A DNA stretch of 64,000 bases from Chryseobacterium cheonjiense (GCF_012927265.1 NZ_JABBGF010000002.1:857971-921970), one strand, 5' to 3'. Positions 1-8,332 are shown, counted from the stretch's first letter. Notes: generated by a model from the letters alone, not told the origin. Program-made: numbers and translations.

Positions 1-462
1 TTCCAGATGCTGAAGCTGGTCTTTTCCTACAGGAACGATTTCTGCATCATATAATAAAATATCGGCAGCCATCAGGATAGGATAGGTGAATAAACCAGCG
101 TTCACGTCCTGTAACCGGTCTGCCTTATCTTTGAAAGAATGTGCTAAGGTTAATCTCTGATACGGAAAAAAACATGATAAATGCCAAGAAAGTTCACAGG
201 TTTCAGGGATGTCACTTTGTCTGTAAAAAAAAGTTTTTTCAGTATCCAGCCCACAAGCAAGCCAAGCCGCAGCAATCTCGTAGGTATTTTGTTTAAGCTC
301 TTCCGCATCTTTAATCTGGGTTAAAGAATGAAGATTGGCGATGAATAAAAAAGATTCGTTTCCTTCCTGTTTCGATAGTTCAATCGCAGGAATAATAGCA
401 CCCAACAGGTTTCCCAGGTGTGGCGTTCCGGTGGCTTGAATGCCGGTAAGAATTCTTGACAT
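1..462 (-). CDS. trpS: tryptophanyl-tRNA synthetase, 3' part outside window
   Basis: This gene charges tRNA-Trp in the cytoplasm. The 154 codons visible are the N-terminal part of a class I synthetase. The protein opens MSRILTGIQATGTPHLGN, where P14-H15-L16-G17-N18 is the HIGH-type ATP site, and it continues with the TrpS-typical stretches FIANLHSLTQ and NAGLFTYPILMAADIL. The rest, including the KMSKS loop, lies beyond base 1. The ATG at 460-462 (minus strand) fits the family start, and a TAAATTTG box lies 34 bases upstream. The identification is firm from the motifs. Confidence 0.95.
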   Translation of the reverse strand, partial: MSRILTGIQATGTPHLGNLLGAIIPAIELSKQEGNESFLFIANLHSLTQIKDAEELKQNTYEIAAAWLACGLDTEKTFFYRQSDIPETCELSWHLSCFFPYQRLTLAHSFKDKADRLQDVNAGLFTYPILMAADILLYDAEIVPVGKDQLQHLE

Positions 463-495
463 TGTTTAAAATTTATATTTAAAATTAATGAATTG

Positions 496-503
496 CAAAT
501 TTA
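496..503 (-). promoter_or_regulatory. -7 promoter box of trpS
   Basis: TAAATTTG on the minus strand matches the Bacteroidota -7 consensus TAnnTTTG and sits 34 bases before the trpS ATG. The -33 TTG element is not clear. Confidence 0.5.
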
Positions 504-540
504 ATTAATTCTCTAAAATATAGGTTAGTTAAGGTCTATT

Positions 541-678
541 AAACGCAAAGATTTAAGATTGTACTTTTAATATCAGAGTGCAAAGCAAATATATTTGCTG
601 CTCGAAGCTTCATCAATCAACTTGTTGATTCATTCTTTGCCTACTTGAATTTTTATCATTTAATGTAAACTTTGCGTT
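541..678. repeat. dispersed intergenic repeat, copy A, with AACGCAAAG/CTTTGCGTT ends
   Basis: The stretch begins AACGCAAAG and ends CTTTGCGTT, so it has inverted ends. It contains AATCAACTTGTTGATT and GCAAATATATTTGC. Read on the other strand it aligns over about 95 bases with 6811-6905: the shared landmarks ATCAACAAGTTGATT, GCAGCAAAT, CTCTGA and the terminal TTTGCGT come in the same order. It fills most of the trpS-sanA gap. No coding content is seen. Confidence 0.7.
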
Positions 679-699
679 AAAAAATACACGCTGGAAAAA

Positions 700-1341
700 T
701 TAAGGAATCAAAACTTTATCCCCTCCAAACTTAGGCTCAACGCCAAAAATCAAATCCCAATACACTTTTGTTTTTGCAAGATATTCTCTCATATTGGTTT
801 TGAAGCCTGCATATTTATTCACATCTTCAGCATTAAACCCGAATGATTCCATTCCGTTTTGCCTGGCCAGAAACACAGCTCTTTCATTATGAAACTTTTG
901 GGAAATAATAACCAGCTTTTTTTGTCCGAAAATTTCTTTTGCTCTCACGACTGAATCCAGGGTCCGGAATCCGGCAAAGTCGAGAAAAATTCTGTCCTGA
1001 GGAATTCCGCGCTCCATTAAGGCGAGCTGCATATCTTCAGGTTCGTTATAATCTTTCGTGCTGTTGTCGCCGCTTACAATGATGTATTGTATTTTTCGTG
1101 TTTTATACAATTCCACGGCGGCATCGATGCGGTTGTAGAAATAAGCATTCGGCGCTCCGTTATTTAAGTTTTTGCTTGTACCCAGCAGCAATGCCGTTTT
1201 TGTTTTGGGAATGTACGCAGTTTTATAAAAAAGGTAAGGATCACTGTTCTTTTTAATGCTGTAATTCGCCCAGACAATAAAAAGAATTCCTGCAACCAGA
1301 AGAAGCAGGAAAATCTTACATAATTTCTTGAATATTTTCAT
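700..1341 (-). CDS. SanA/YdcF-like DUF218 envelope protein
   Basis: The 213-residue protein has one N-terminal membrane anchor (about residues 8-28) followed by a DUF218 domain. Visible conserved parts are ALLLGTSKN (about 50-58), the YIIVSGDNS stretch with an acidic residue after it, the EDMQLALMERGIP segment and VIISQKFHNERA. These are typical of SanA (vancomycin high-temperature exclusion protein) and YdcF. SanA-type proteins affect the envelope barrier, but their chemistry is not settled. The gene lies 17 bases after lspA on the same strand and is probably cotranscribed with it. The family call is good; the exact role is unknown. Confidence 0.85.
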   Translation of the reverse strand: MKIFKKLCKIFLLLLVAGILFIVWANYSIKKNSDPYLFYKTAYIPKTKTALLLGTSKNLNNGAPNAYFYNRIDAAVELYKTRKIQYIIVSGDNSTKDYNEPEDMQLALMERGIPQDRIFLDFAGFRTLDSVVRAKEIFGQKKLVIISQKFHNERAVFLARQNGMESFGFNAEDVNKYAGFKTNMREYLAKTKVYWDLIFGVEPKFGGDKVLIP

Positions 1342-1358
1342 CGTGTGTATAAAATTCC

Positions 1359-1997
1359 TTAAAATTCCAAGCCGTTCGGGAAAGCTTTTTTTCTGAAAAT
1401 TAATAGTAAAGCTGCACCTACAGTAATTGCAGAATCCGCTACATTAAAAATATATTTAAAAAACTCAATGTGTTTTCCTCCTATCAATGGCCAGCTTTCA
1501 GGAACGTTCCAGTCTACCAGAGGGAAATGCAGCATATCCACTACACAACCTCTCATAAAGGTAGAATATCCTTCGCCAAAAGAGGAGAATTTAGAAATTC
1601 CGCCATAGCCGATCCATCGGTCAATACTTGCGTCGTATACAGTTCCGCTGTCGAAAATCAGTCCGTAAAACATTCCGTCTATCAGGTTACCGATTGCCCC
1701 GGCAAAGATCATGGCCATCGGAATCAGAAGATAATTAGATTCTCCGCGCTGCAACCATTTTTTAAATAAATAAATCATTCCCCCGATCAGGATAATCCTT
1801 ACCAAAACAAGGAAATATTTTCCGATAACGCCTCCGAAATGAAGACCGTAAGCCATTCCCGGATTTTCTACAAAAGTAAGCTTAAAGCCCGGAAGCACAG
1901 AAACGCTGTCGTCAAGGTTAAAATGTGTTTTCACATAAATTTTTGATGCCTGATCAATCAAAAGAATAAGAAAGGTCACCAATACTATCTTTTTCAT
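1359..1997 (-). CDS. lspA: lipoprotein signal peptidase (signal peptidase II)
   Basis: This inner-membrane aspartyl protease cleaves prolipoproteins before the lipid-modified Cys. Four membrane helices are visible. The catalytic aspartates are D154 in VVDMLHF and D188 in FNVADSA, and GNLIDG at 103-108 is the third conserved block. At 212 residues it is longer than the E. coli enzyme because about 35 residues lie between GNLIDG and VVD; this insertion is common in Bacteroidota LspA. The ATG overlaps the stop of the 63-residue gene upstream by one base (TAATG), which suggests translational coupling. Several lipoproteins encoded in this window would be substrates. Confidence 0.97.
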   Translation of the reverse strand: MKKIVLVTFLILLIDQASKIYVKTHFNLDDSVSVLPGFKLTFVENPGMAYGLHFGGVIGKYFLVLVRIILIGGMIYLFKKWLQRGESNYLLIPMAMIFAGAIGNLIDGMFYGLIFDSGTVYDASIDRWIGYGGISKFSSFGEGYSTFMRGCVVDMLHFPLVDWNVPESWPLIGGKHIEFFKYIFNVADSAITVGAALLLIFRKKAFPNGLEF

Positions 1998-2188
1998 TAT
2001 AATCCTTTAGGTTTTGTTGGTTTTCCTGTTTTCTCGTTCTTTCTGTCAACGATTTTTTTTATCGTCTTCTGATTGTGATGCATGTTCTTGGTATGGAATT
2101 TTTCGAACTTAATGTTCATTTCTTTTAAGACACTTTTCAGCGCACTGAGTTCCATTGCATTTTTTGGATGTACAATAATGGATTCCAC
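1997..2188 (-). CDS. small DUF2683-like protein
   Basis: The 63-residue basic protein starts MESIIVHPKNAMELSALKSV. This form is common in Bacteroidota as DUF2683 or antitoxin-like short proteins. The N-terminal half is compatible with a beta strand plus helix, and the C-terminal half is Lys-rich and probably disordered. No toxin partner is adjacent: the next gene is lspA, which it overlaps by one base. A coupling role with lspA is an inference from position only. The function is unknown. Confidence 0.65.
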   Translation of the reverse strand: MESIIVHPKNAMELSALKSVLKEMNIKFEKFHTKNMHHNQKTIKKIVDRKNEKTGKPTKPKGL

Positions 2189-2206
2189 GTTTTTTTCTAA
2201 TTTAAA

Positions 2207-2452
2207 TTATTTTTTGGACAGCTCATCAAGCCTTTTTCTGTCTTTGGGCGAAAGATCGTTGATGCCGTTTTTGCCCATTTTGCTTAAAAGCCGGTCTATT
2301 TCTTTTTCCCTTTCGCGTTTATCCGAATTAAACCGGTCATCAATCGTAAGATTTTTGTTTCTTTCAGGAAAAAGACGGTTCCTGATCCGGTCTCTGTACA
2401 CAAAGGCCAGGATGACTACGATGATAATGATTAAAATAAATAATTCGCTCAT
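2207..2452 (-). CDS. small single-pass membrane protein, unknown function
   Basis: The 81-residue protein has an N-terminal membrane helix (about residues 4-20, rich in Ile and Val) followed by a highly charged cytoplasmic-like tail with many Lys, Arg, Asp and Glu residues. I recognise no domain. A TAAATTTG promoter box lies about 55 bases upstream, so it may begin the small operon that continues through the 63-residue gene, lspA and the SanA-like gene. Confidence 0.7.
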   Translation of the reverse strand: MSELFILIIIIVVILAFVYRDRIRNRLFPERNKNLTIDDRFNSDKREREKEIDRLLSKMGKNGINDLSPKDRKRLDELSKK

Positions 2453-2506
2453 GGATATAAACTAAAAATTAGGTTTATAAAGTATCATACAATACAATAT
2501 AAACCC

Positions 2507-2514
2507 AAATTTAT
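2507..2514 (-). promoter_or_regulatory. -7 box upstream of the 81-residue membrane protein gene
   Basis: TAAATTTG on the minus strand, 54 bases before the ATG at 2452, fits the TAnnTTTG consensus. It would drive the 81-aa gene, the DUF2683-like gene, lspA and the SanA-like gene. Confidence 0.45.
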
Positions 2515-2534
2515 TTTTAATCAACCTTCTTAGG

Positions 2535-2915
2535 TTATTTCTGCATATTTTTCGCTTCGATGCTCAGCGTTGCATGAGGAACAGCCAGAAGTCTTTCCTT
2601 AGGAATTAATTTTCCGGTTACTCTGCAAACGCCATAAGTTTTGTTTTCAATTCTTATCAGAGCGTTTTTAAGATCACGTACAAATTTTTCCTGTCTTCCG
2701 GCCAAAATAGAATTCTGTTCTTTGCTTAGTGTTTCAGCACCTTCCTCAAAGGCTTTAAACGTTGGTGAAGTATCATCCGTACCATTATTCTGGTCGTTGA
2801 TGAAACTTTCTCTGATAAGTTTCAGGTCGTTTTCAGCTTTTTCTATTTTTTCCTTAATGATTGCCTTAAATTCTTGCAGATCAGCATCACTGTATCTTAC
2901 TCTTTCGTCTGACAT
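2535..2915 (-). CDS. TraR/DksA-type protein with reduced zinc finger
   Basis: The 126-residue protein has a long N-terminal coiled-coil region with acidic residues (about 10-90), followed by the DksA C-terminal block YGVCRVTGKLIPKERLLAVPH. DksA binds in the RNA polymerase secondary channel and modifies promoter output with ppGpp. Canonical DksA has a four-Cys zinc site; here only one Cys (in GVCRVTG) is present and the second CxxC is absent (THA and AKN positions). Such reduced forms are frequent in Bacteroidota. The gene is 60 bases downstream of ileS on the same strand, which may supply its promoter. Confidence 0.85.
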   Translation of the reverse strand: MSDERVRYSDADLQEFKAIIKEKIEKAENDLKLIRESFINDQNNGTDDTSPTFKAFEEGAETLSKEQNSILAGRQEKFVRDLKNALIRIENKTYGVCRVTGKLIPKERLLAVPHATLSIEAKNMQK

Positions 2916-2975
2916 GGTTCTTTTCTCTTTTTTAATAAAATTATGAAATGGAATTTGAAAAACAATAACTATATG

Positions 2976-5900
2976 TTAATTTTTTTCAACATTTATCTTA
3001 AAATTAACTTCATCTATTTCGATTTCGTTAAAATTTGAAAGTGAAGATACAATTTCTATTTTATTTGACAAGACTTCGGATGAAATATATTCTTCGTTTT
3101 TTCTGATGTCATCTATGAAGGGCGAATGCTCTTCCAGAGAGATCACAATCCTGTCTGTCAAATCGAAATCTTTATCTTTTCGCAGGTTCTGAACCCTGTT
3201 GATGAATTCTCTTGCGATACCTTCAGATTTTAATTCTTCTGTCAACGTCAAATCTAATGCCACAGTTGTTTTCCCATCGGAAGTTACCGTCCATCCCGGG
3301 ATATCTTTTGTGGAAATCTCTACATCATCGAGTGTAATTTCATAACCCTGAACATCTAGTTTTCCCTCTTTTTCAAGTTGTGAAATCTGTTCTGCATTGA
3401 AATTGGCAATCTCACCTCCAACCGTTTTCATGTCTTTTCCTAATTTAGGACCTAAAGCTTTGAAATTCGGTTTGATCTGTTTTACAATAAGATGTGCTGC
3501 TTCTTCCGCGTTGATCAGTTGGATTTCCTTAACATTTACTTCCTGCTTGATCAATTCTGAGACCGCTGAAATCTGTTCTTCCGTTTTAGAATCCAAAACA
3601 GGAATCAATACTTTTTGCAACGGTTGGCGAACTTTTACATTTTCTTTCTTTCTCAAAGAGAAAACCATACTTGTAATGTTCTGTGCCAGATGCGTCTTTT
3701 CAACCAGCTCTTCATCGATAAGGCTTTCATCCGCAACCGGGAAATCTGTTAAATGTACAGATTCAAAGTTTTCTTTTCCTGTGGCTTTATTAAGATCCTG
3801 GTACAATTGATCCATAAAAAATGGGGCAATGGGTGCAGAAATTTTGGCAACTGTTTCAAGACAGGTATATAAAGTCTGGTAAGCTGAGATTTTATCTTCA
3901 GAATAATCTCCCTTCCAGAAACGTCTTCTGCACAATCTTACGTACCAGTTGGATAAATTATCATTCACAAAAGTACTGATGGCTCTCGCTACTCTGGTCG
4001 GTTCATAATCTTCGTAGAAAGCTTTTACTTCTTTGATCAGTAAATTTAATTCGGACAAAATCCATCGGTCGATTTCAGGCCTGTTTTGAACCACGGGTTC
4101 AGCGAATTTAAATCCGTCAACATTCGCATACAATGCAAAAAACGAATACGTATTGTACAAGGTTCCGAAGAACTTTCTTCTGATTTCATCAATTCCCGCA
4201 ATATCAAACTTAAGATTCTCCCATGGATTGGCATTGGAAATCATGTACCAACGCGTTGCATCCGGACCATAAATGGCTAAGGTTTCAAACGGATCAACTG
4301 CATTTCCTAATCGTTTTGACATTTTTTGTCCTTCTTTATCGAGAACAAGTCCGTTACTCATTACATTTTTATAAGCAACAGAATCAAAAACTGCCGTTCC
4401 GATCGCGTGAAGTGTGTAGAACCATCCTCTTGTCTGATCAACACCTTCCGCAATAAAATCTGCCGGGAAGGCTTTATTGGTATCAATTAATTCTTTATTC
4501 TCGAAAGGATAATGAAGCTGTGCATAAGGCATTGCTCCCGAATCAAACCAAACATCGATCAGGTCACTTTCGCGTTTCATGGCTTGTCCTGAATCCGATA
4601 CTAAAATCACTTTATCAACCACATTTTTGTGAAGGTCAACAAGTTCGTAATTGGATTCAGACATATTTCCGATGATAAAACCTTTGAACGGATTTTCTTT
4701 CATAAATCCTGCTTCAATCGATTTTTCTATTTCATTATACAATTCTTCTACAGAACCGATGATTTTTTCTTCTGCCTGCCCTGAGCCTGTCGATGGGTCT
4801 GTTCTCCAGATCGGCAACGGAATTCCCCAATATCTTGAACGGGAAAGATTCCAGTCGTTTACATTTTCCAGCCAGTTGGCGAAACGTCCTTCTCCCGTTG
4901 ATTTCGGCTTCCAGTTGATTTCTTTATTTAAATCTACCAGTCTGTCTTTCACGGCGGTCATTTTTACAAACCATGAATCCAACGGGTAATATAACAATGG
5001 TTCATCTGTTCTCCAGCTGTGCGGATACGAGTGAACATATTTTTCTACTTTAAAAGCTTTGTTTTCTTTTCTTAATTTTAAAGCAATCCTTTCATCTACA
5101 GAAAGATAGGCCTTCAAATCTGAAATAATAGACTTGAGGTTTTCTTTTTGAATTTTGAATTCCTCTTCTTTTTCTGCTTCGCTCAGGTATTCTCCTTTTA
5201 CATATTCATTCGCAAAACCGTAGATTTCGTCGTTTACCTGAGGTAAAAATCTTCCCTGTAAATCTACCAGCGGCACAGGATTTCCGTTTTTATCCAAAAC
5301 AAGCATTGGCGGAACTTCAGGAGTGGCTTCTTTGGCCACTTTGGCATCATCAGCACCAAACGTTGGCGCAGTATGAACGATACCGGTTCCGTCTTCCGTC
5401 GTTACAAAGTTTCCTGAGATTACCCTGAACGCATTTTCCGGATTTTGGTGTGGAAGTGCATAAGGTAAAAGCTGCTCATATTTGATTCCAACTAAATCAG
5501 CCCCTTTGAATTCGGCTAAAATCTGATAAGGAATAACTTTACTTTCTGAAGTGTAATTTGCGAAATCTTCTTCTGTACCTTCACTGTATTTTTTTCCGAA
5601 TTGTTTCGAAAATAAAGCTTTGGCTAAAACAACATTTACCTGCTCAAAAGTGTATTGATTGAATGTTTTAACTAAAATATAATCGATTTTCGGACCTACT
5701 GTCAACGCTGTGTTGGAAGGTAACGTCCACGGAGTTGTTGTCCAGGCTAAGAAATGCACATCGCCAAATCCCTGTAAAAATGGAGGCAATGTTTCCGGCA
5801 ATGTTTTAAACTGTGCCACCACTGTTGTATCTGAAACATCACGGTAAGCTCCCGGCTGGTTTACTTCGTGCGAAGAAAGTCCGGTTCCCGCTTTCGGAGA

Positions 5901-6446
5901 GTACGGCTGGATGGTGTAGCCTTTGTACAGTAACCCTTTGTCATACAGTTGTTTCAGTAACCACCAAACGGTTTCCATATATTTAGACTTGTACGTGATA
6001 TACGGATCGTCAAGATCAACCCAATATCCGATTTTTTCGGTAAGATTGTTCCAGACATCTGTGTAACGCATTACGGCTTCACGACAAGCTTTATTGTAAT
6101 CTTCAATTGAAATCTTAGTGCCAATATCTTCTTTAGTGATTCCTAATTCTTTTTCCACGCCAAGCTCTACCGGAAGTCCGTGTGTATCCCATCCCGCTTT
6201 ACGGAACACCTGTTTTCCGTTCTGGGTCTGGTAACGACAGAAAATATCCTTTAACGCTCTGGCCATTACGTGGTGAATTCCGGGCATACCGTTTGCAGAA
6301 GGAGGACCTTCATAAAAAACAAACTCAGGTTGCCCCTCACGAATCTCAACACTCTTATTGAAAGTTTTATTCTGTTTCCAGAATTCCGCTACATTCTCGG
6401 CTACGTCAATAAGGTTGAGGTTTTTGTACTCTTTAAATTGGCTCAT
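2976..6446 (-). CDS. ileS: isoleucyl-tRNA synthetase, type 2-like, GIHH signature
   Basis: This is the class I synthetase for tRNA-Ile with an editing domain. At 1156 residues it is long, as in type 2 (eukaryote-like) IleS, and the C-terminal region shows no zinc-finger cysteines. The ATP signature normally HxGH reads G56-I57-H58-H59, and the second signature is K708-M-S-K-R712. The WTTTPWTLPSNTAL stretch and the following region form the editing domain. About residues 549-558 (PSTGSGQAE) look like a short inserted repeat within an otherwise conserved stretch. The ATG lies 36 bases from a TAAATTTG box. Type 2 enzymes are known for mupirocin resistance, so this one is predicted resistant. Confidence 0.97.
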   Translation of the reverse strand: MSQFKEYKNLNLIDVAENVAEFWKQNKTFNKSVEIREGQPEFVFYEGPPSANGMPGIHHVMARALKDIFCRYQTQNGKQVFRKAGWDTHGLPVELGVEKELGITKEDIGTKISIEDYNKACREAVMRYTDVWNNLTEKIGYWVDLDDPYITYKSKYMETVWWLLKQLYDKGLLYKGYTIQPYSPKAGTGLSSHEVNQPGAYRDVSDTTVVAQFKTLPETLPPFLQGFGDVHFLAWTTTPWTLPSNTALTVGPKIDYILVKTFNQYTFEQVNVVLAKALFSKQFGKKYSEGTEEDFANYTSESKVIPYQILAEFKGADLVGIKYEQLLPYALPHQNPENAFRVISGNFVTTEDGTGIVHTAPTFGADDAKVAKEATPEVPPMLVLDKNGNPVPLVDLQGRFLPQVNDEIYGFANEYVKGEYLSEAEKEEEFKIQKENLKSIISDLKAYLSVDERIALKLRKENKAFKVEKYVHSYPHSWRTDEPLLYYPLDSWFVKMTAVKDRLVDLNKEINWKPKSTGEGRFANWLENVNDWNLSRSRYWGIPLPIWRTDPSTGSGQAEEKIIGSVEELYNEIEKSIEAGFMKENPFKGFIIGNMSESNYELVDLHKNVVDKVILVSDSGQAMKRESDLIDVWFDSGAMPYAQLHYPFENKELIDTNKAFPADFIAEGVDQTRGWFYTLHAIGTAVFDSVAYKNVMSNGLVLDKEGQKMSKRLGNAVDPFETLAIYGPDATRWYMISNANPWENLKFDIAGIDEIRRKFFGTLYNTYSFFALYANVDGFKFAEPVVQNRPEIDRWILSELNLLIKEVKAFYEDYEPTRVARAISTFVNDNLSNWYVRLCRRRFWKGDYSEDKISAYQTLYTCLETVAKISAPIAPFFMDQLYQDLNKATGKENFESVHLTDFPVADESLIDEELVEKTHLAQNITSMVFSLRKKENVKVRQPLQKVLIPVLDSKTEEQISAVSELIKQEVNVKEIQLINAEEAAHLIVKQIKPNFKALGPKLGKDMKTVGGEIANFNAEQISQLEKEGKLDVQGYEITLDDVEISTKDIPGWTVTSDGKTTVALDLTLTEELKSEGIAREFINRVQNLRKDKDFDLTDRIVISLEEHSPFIDDIRKNEEYISSEVLSNKIEIVSSLSNFNEIEIDEVNFKINVEKN
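4776..4800. repeat. short intragenic repeat of the CTTCGACAGGCTCAGG type inside ileS
   Basis: The plus strand reads CTGCCCTGAGCCTGTCGATG. This is one base off a short sequence that recurs in many bacterial genomes and gives the protein signatures STGSGQA, PEPVEG or RQAQG, depending on frame. Here it adds in-frame residues to IleS. The origin as an insertion is inferred from the match to that recurring sequence and from the low-complexity residues it adds. Confidence 0.6.
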
Positions 6447-6481
6447 TGTAATATATCAATATCGTTGATTAATTAAGTTGG

Positions 6482-6489
6482 CAAATTTA
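6482..6489 (-). promoter_or_regulatory. -7 promoter box of ileS
   Basis: TAAATTTG on the minus strand, 36 bases before the ileS ATG, matches TAnnTTTG. Confidence 0.5.
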
Positions 6490-6681
6490 CTAAAATTTAC
6501 CGGTTTATAATATATGTTTTATTTTCATATTTGCAATAAAAATTTCTGTTTCAGAAAGATAAAATAGAAGTATTAATTTTTGTCAACAGTAAGGAGTAGA
6601 TTGTAAACTTTTGAAGAAGTTTAAACACAAATGACACGAATGTTTCACAAGCATTGCGGATTCTGATGGGGATTAATAGGG

Positions 6682-6733
6682 GCGGGCTTTAGCCCGCTTC
6701 AGATTGTAACGCTTCAAATTGGTTTTAAACCAA
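6682..6733. repeat. two palindromes in the ileS-ligase gap
   Basis: GCGGGCTTTAGCCCGC (6682-6697) is a 7-bp stem with a TT loop, in GC-rich contrast to its surroundings. TTGGTTTTAAACCAA (6719-6733) is a second near-perfect palindrome. They lie in a gene-free stretch (6447-7035). The first has the look of a REP-type element found in many copies in flavobacterial genomes; a genome count would decide. Confidence 0.6.
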
Positions 6734-6810
6734 ACTTATTTTTCCTTCAGTTTTAAATGTAAAGCTATTTGAATTCTACATATTTTAAGAAGGAAAGATT
6801 TAATCAACAA

Positions 6811-6905
6811 GTTGATTTGATGAACCTTTTTTTTACACTTCGCGCAGCAAATTTATTCGCCTTTGCCCTCTGAAAATAAATTTAGAATAAAAATTTTGCG
6901 TAAAA
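6811..6905. repeat. dispersed intergenic repeat, copy B
   Basis: This copy aligns with the reverse complement of 541-678: ATCAACAAGTTGATT, then GATGAA, CTTCG, GCAGCAAAT, CTCTGA and TTTTGCGT in the same order with small differences. The rest of the 6447-7035 gap holds the two palindromes and a short in-frame remnant without a start (see rejected list); no gene is seen. Confidence 0.7.
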
Positions 6906-7008
6906 TTGATGTCAAGAGATTTTCAAGAACGATCAAAGAACTAAAATACGATAGCAATGGAAATCTGTGGGCAATAAAATCTTCACGAGAAAATTAATTT
7001 TAATTAAA

Positions 7009-7016
7009 TAAATTTG
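7009..7016 (+). promoter_or_regulatory. -7 promoter box of the pigment ligase gene
   Basis: TAAATTTG, 20 bases before the TTG start at 7036, matches TAnnTTTG. It supports the TTG start by leaving a short leader. Confidence 0.55.
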
Positions 7017-7035
7017 TCCTTTAAAAATAAATCTA

Positions 7036-8328
7036 TTGGACTTCTATCCATCCATCGAAAGATCAGACATTAGGGAAATCAAAAAGTTTCAGGAGCAAAA
7101 ACTTCAGGAGCTTTTGGTTTACCTTGAAAAAAACTCACCTTTTTACCAAAAAGTATTCAGGGAAAACAAAATCAATATTTCTGAGATTCAGACTTTAGAA
7201 GATCTTCAGAAAATCCCGATCACCACAAAAAACGATATTCAGCAGCATAATGATGATTTTTTCTGTGTAACTCCGGATAAAATTGTGGATTACAGCACGA
7301 CATCAGGAACACTAGGTGACCCCGTAACCTTCGGATTATCAGATAACGACCTTGAAAGATTGGCTTATAATGAAGCAATTTCTTTTGCCTGTGCCGGAAT
7401 TCAAAAAGGAGATGTTGTCCAGATGATTACAACCATCGATAAAAGATTCATGGCCGGACTTGCTTATTTTTTAGGCTTAAGAAAAATGGGTGCGAGTGTT
7501 GTCAGAATGGGACCGGGAATTCCTGAACTTCAGTGGGATTCTATTTTCAGATACAGGCCGAAATATTTAATTACTGTTCCTTCATTTTTATTAAAAATGA
7601 TCGATTATGCCGAAAAACACGGAATTGATTATAAAAACTCAAGTGTTTACGGTGCAGTTTGTATCGGGGAGAGTATCAAAAATCAGGACTTTACAGATAA
7701 TATTTTATCCCAGAAAATTAAAGAAAAATGGGATATTAAATTATTCTCAACCTACGCTTCCACAGAGATGAGTACCGCTTTTACAGAGTGTGAAGAACAA
7801 ATCGGCGGACATCATCATCCGGAGCTAATCATTACCGAAATTCTTGACGACGATGGGAATCCGGTAAAAGAAGGTGAAAGCGGGGAATTAACCATTACAA
7901 CTTTAGGTGTTGAGGCTATTCCGTTATTAAGATTCAAAACGGGAGATATTGTAAAAGTACATGATGAACCTTGTGCGTGCGGAAGAAATACAATGAGATT
8001 CGGTCCGGTGATCGGCAGGAAGCAGCAGATGATCAAATATAAAGGAACTACATTGTATCCGCCCGCGATGAATGATATTCTGAATGATTTCGATGGTATT
8101 CTGTGTTACCAGATTGTTATTCAGTCGAATGAAATCGGGTTGGATGAAATTATTATTAAAATAAGTACAGACAGTGGTTCCGAAGGTTTTGTAAGTGAGG
8201 TAAGAGATCATTTCCGGGCAAAGCTGAGAGTAAGTCCGAAAATTGAACTTGTTGATTTTGATATTTTATCTAAAACAGTTTTTAATCCAAACAGCAGAAA
8301 GCCAATTACGTTTATCGATTTAAGATAA
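7036..8328 (+). CDS. phenylacetate-CoA ligase-like aryl-acid activating enzyme (flexirubin)
   Basis: The 430-residue AMP-forming ligase belongs to the PaaK/coenzyme F390 synthetase group. The ATP loop is YSTTSGTLGDPVTFGLS (about residues 93-109). Further motifs are the adenylate-binding STYASTEM (about 238-245), LLRFKTGDIV (about 297-306) and the hinge GRKQQMIKYKGTTLYP. A CxCG-type pair (CACG) before the hinge is typical of this group. In flexirubin and aryl polyene clusters this enzyme activates the 4-coumarate starter made by the neighbouring ammonia-lyase and loads it on CoA or ACP; that assignment rests on context. Translation starts at TTG. A palindromic terminator follows the stop. Confidence 0.88.
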   Translation: MDFYPSIERSDIREIKKFQEQKLQELLVYLEKNSPFYQKVFRENKINISEIQTLEDLQKIPITTKNDIQQHNDDFFCVTPDKIVDYSTTSGTLGDPVTFGLSDNDLERLAYNEAISFACAGIQKGDVVQMITTIDKRFMAGLAYFLGLRKMGASVVRMGPGIPELQWDSIFRYRPKYLITVPSFLLKMIDYAEKHGIDYKNSSVYGAVCIGESIKNQDFTDNILSQKIKEKWDIKLFSTYASTEMSTAFTECEEQIGGHHHPELIITEILDDDGNPVKEGESGELTITTLGVEAIPLLRFKTGDIVKVHDEPCACGRNTMRFGPVIGRKQQMIKYKGTTLYPPAMNDILNDFDGILCYQIVIQSNEIGLDEIIIKISTDSGSEGFVSEVRDHFRAKLRVSPKIELVDFDILSKTVFNPNSRKPITFIDLR

Positions 8329-8332
8329 ATAA

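Noticed and set aside
6891..7000. Short in-frame stretch ending ELKYDSNGNLWAIKSSREN before the ligase promoter
   Set aside because: It reads as about 38 codons with no convincing start and runs into the repeat copy at 6811-6905. It may be a gene remnant, but the support is too weak for a feature.
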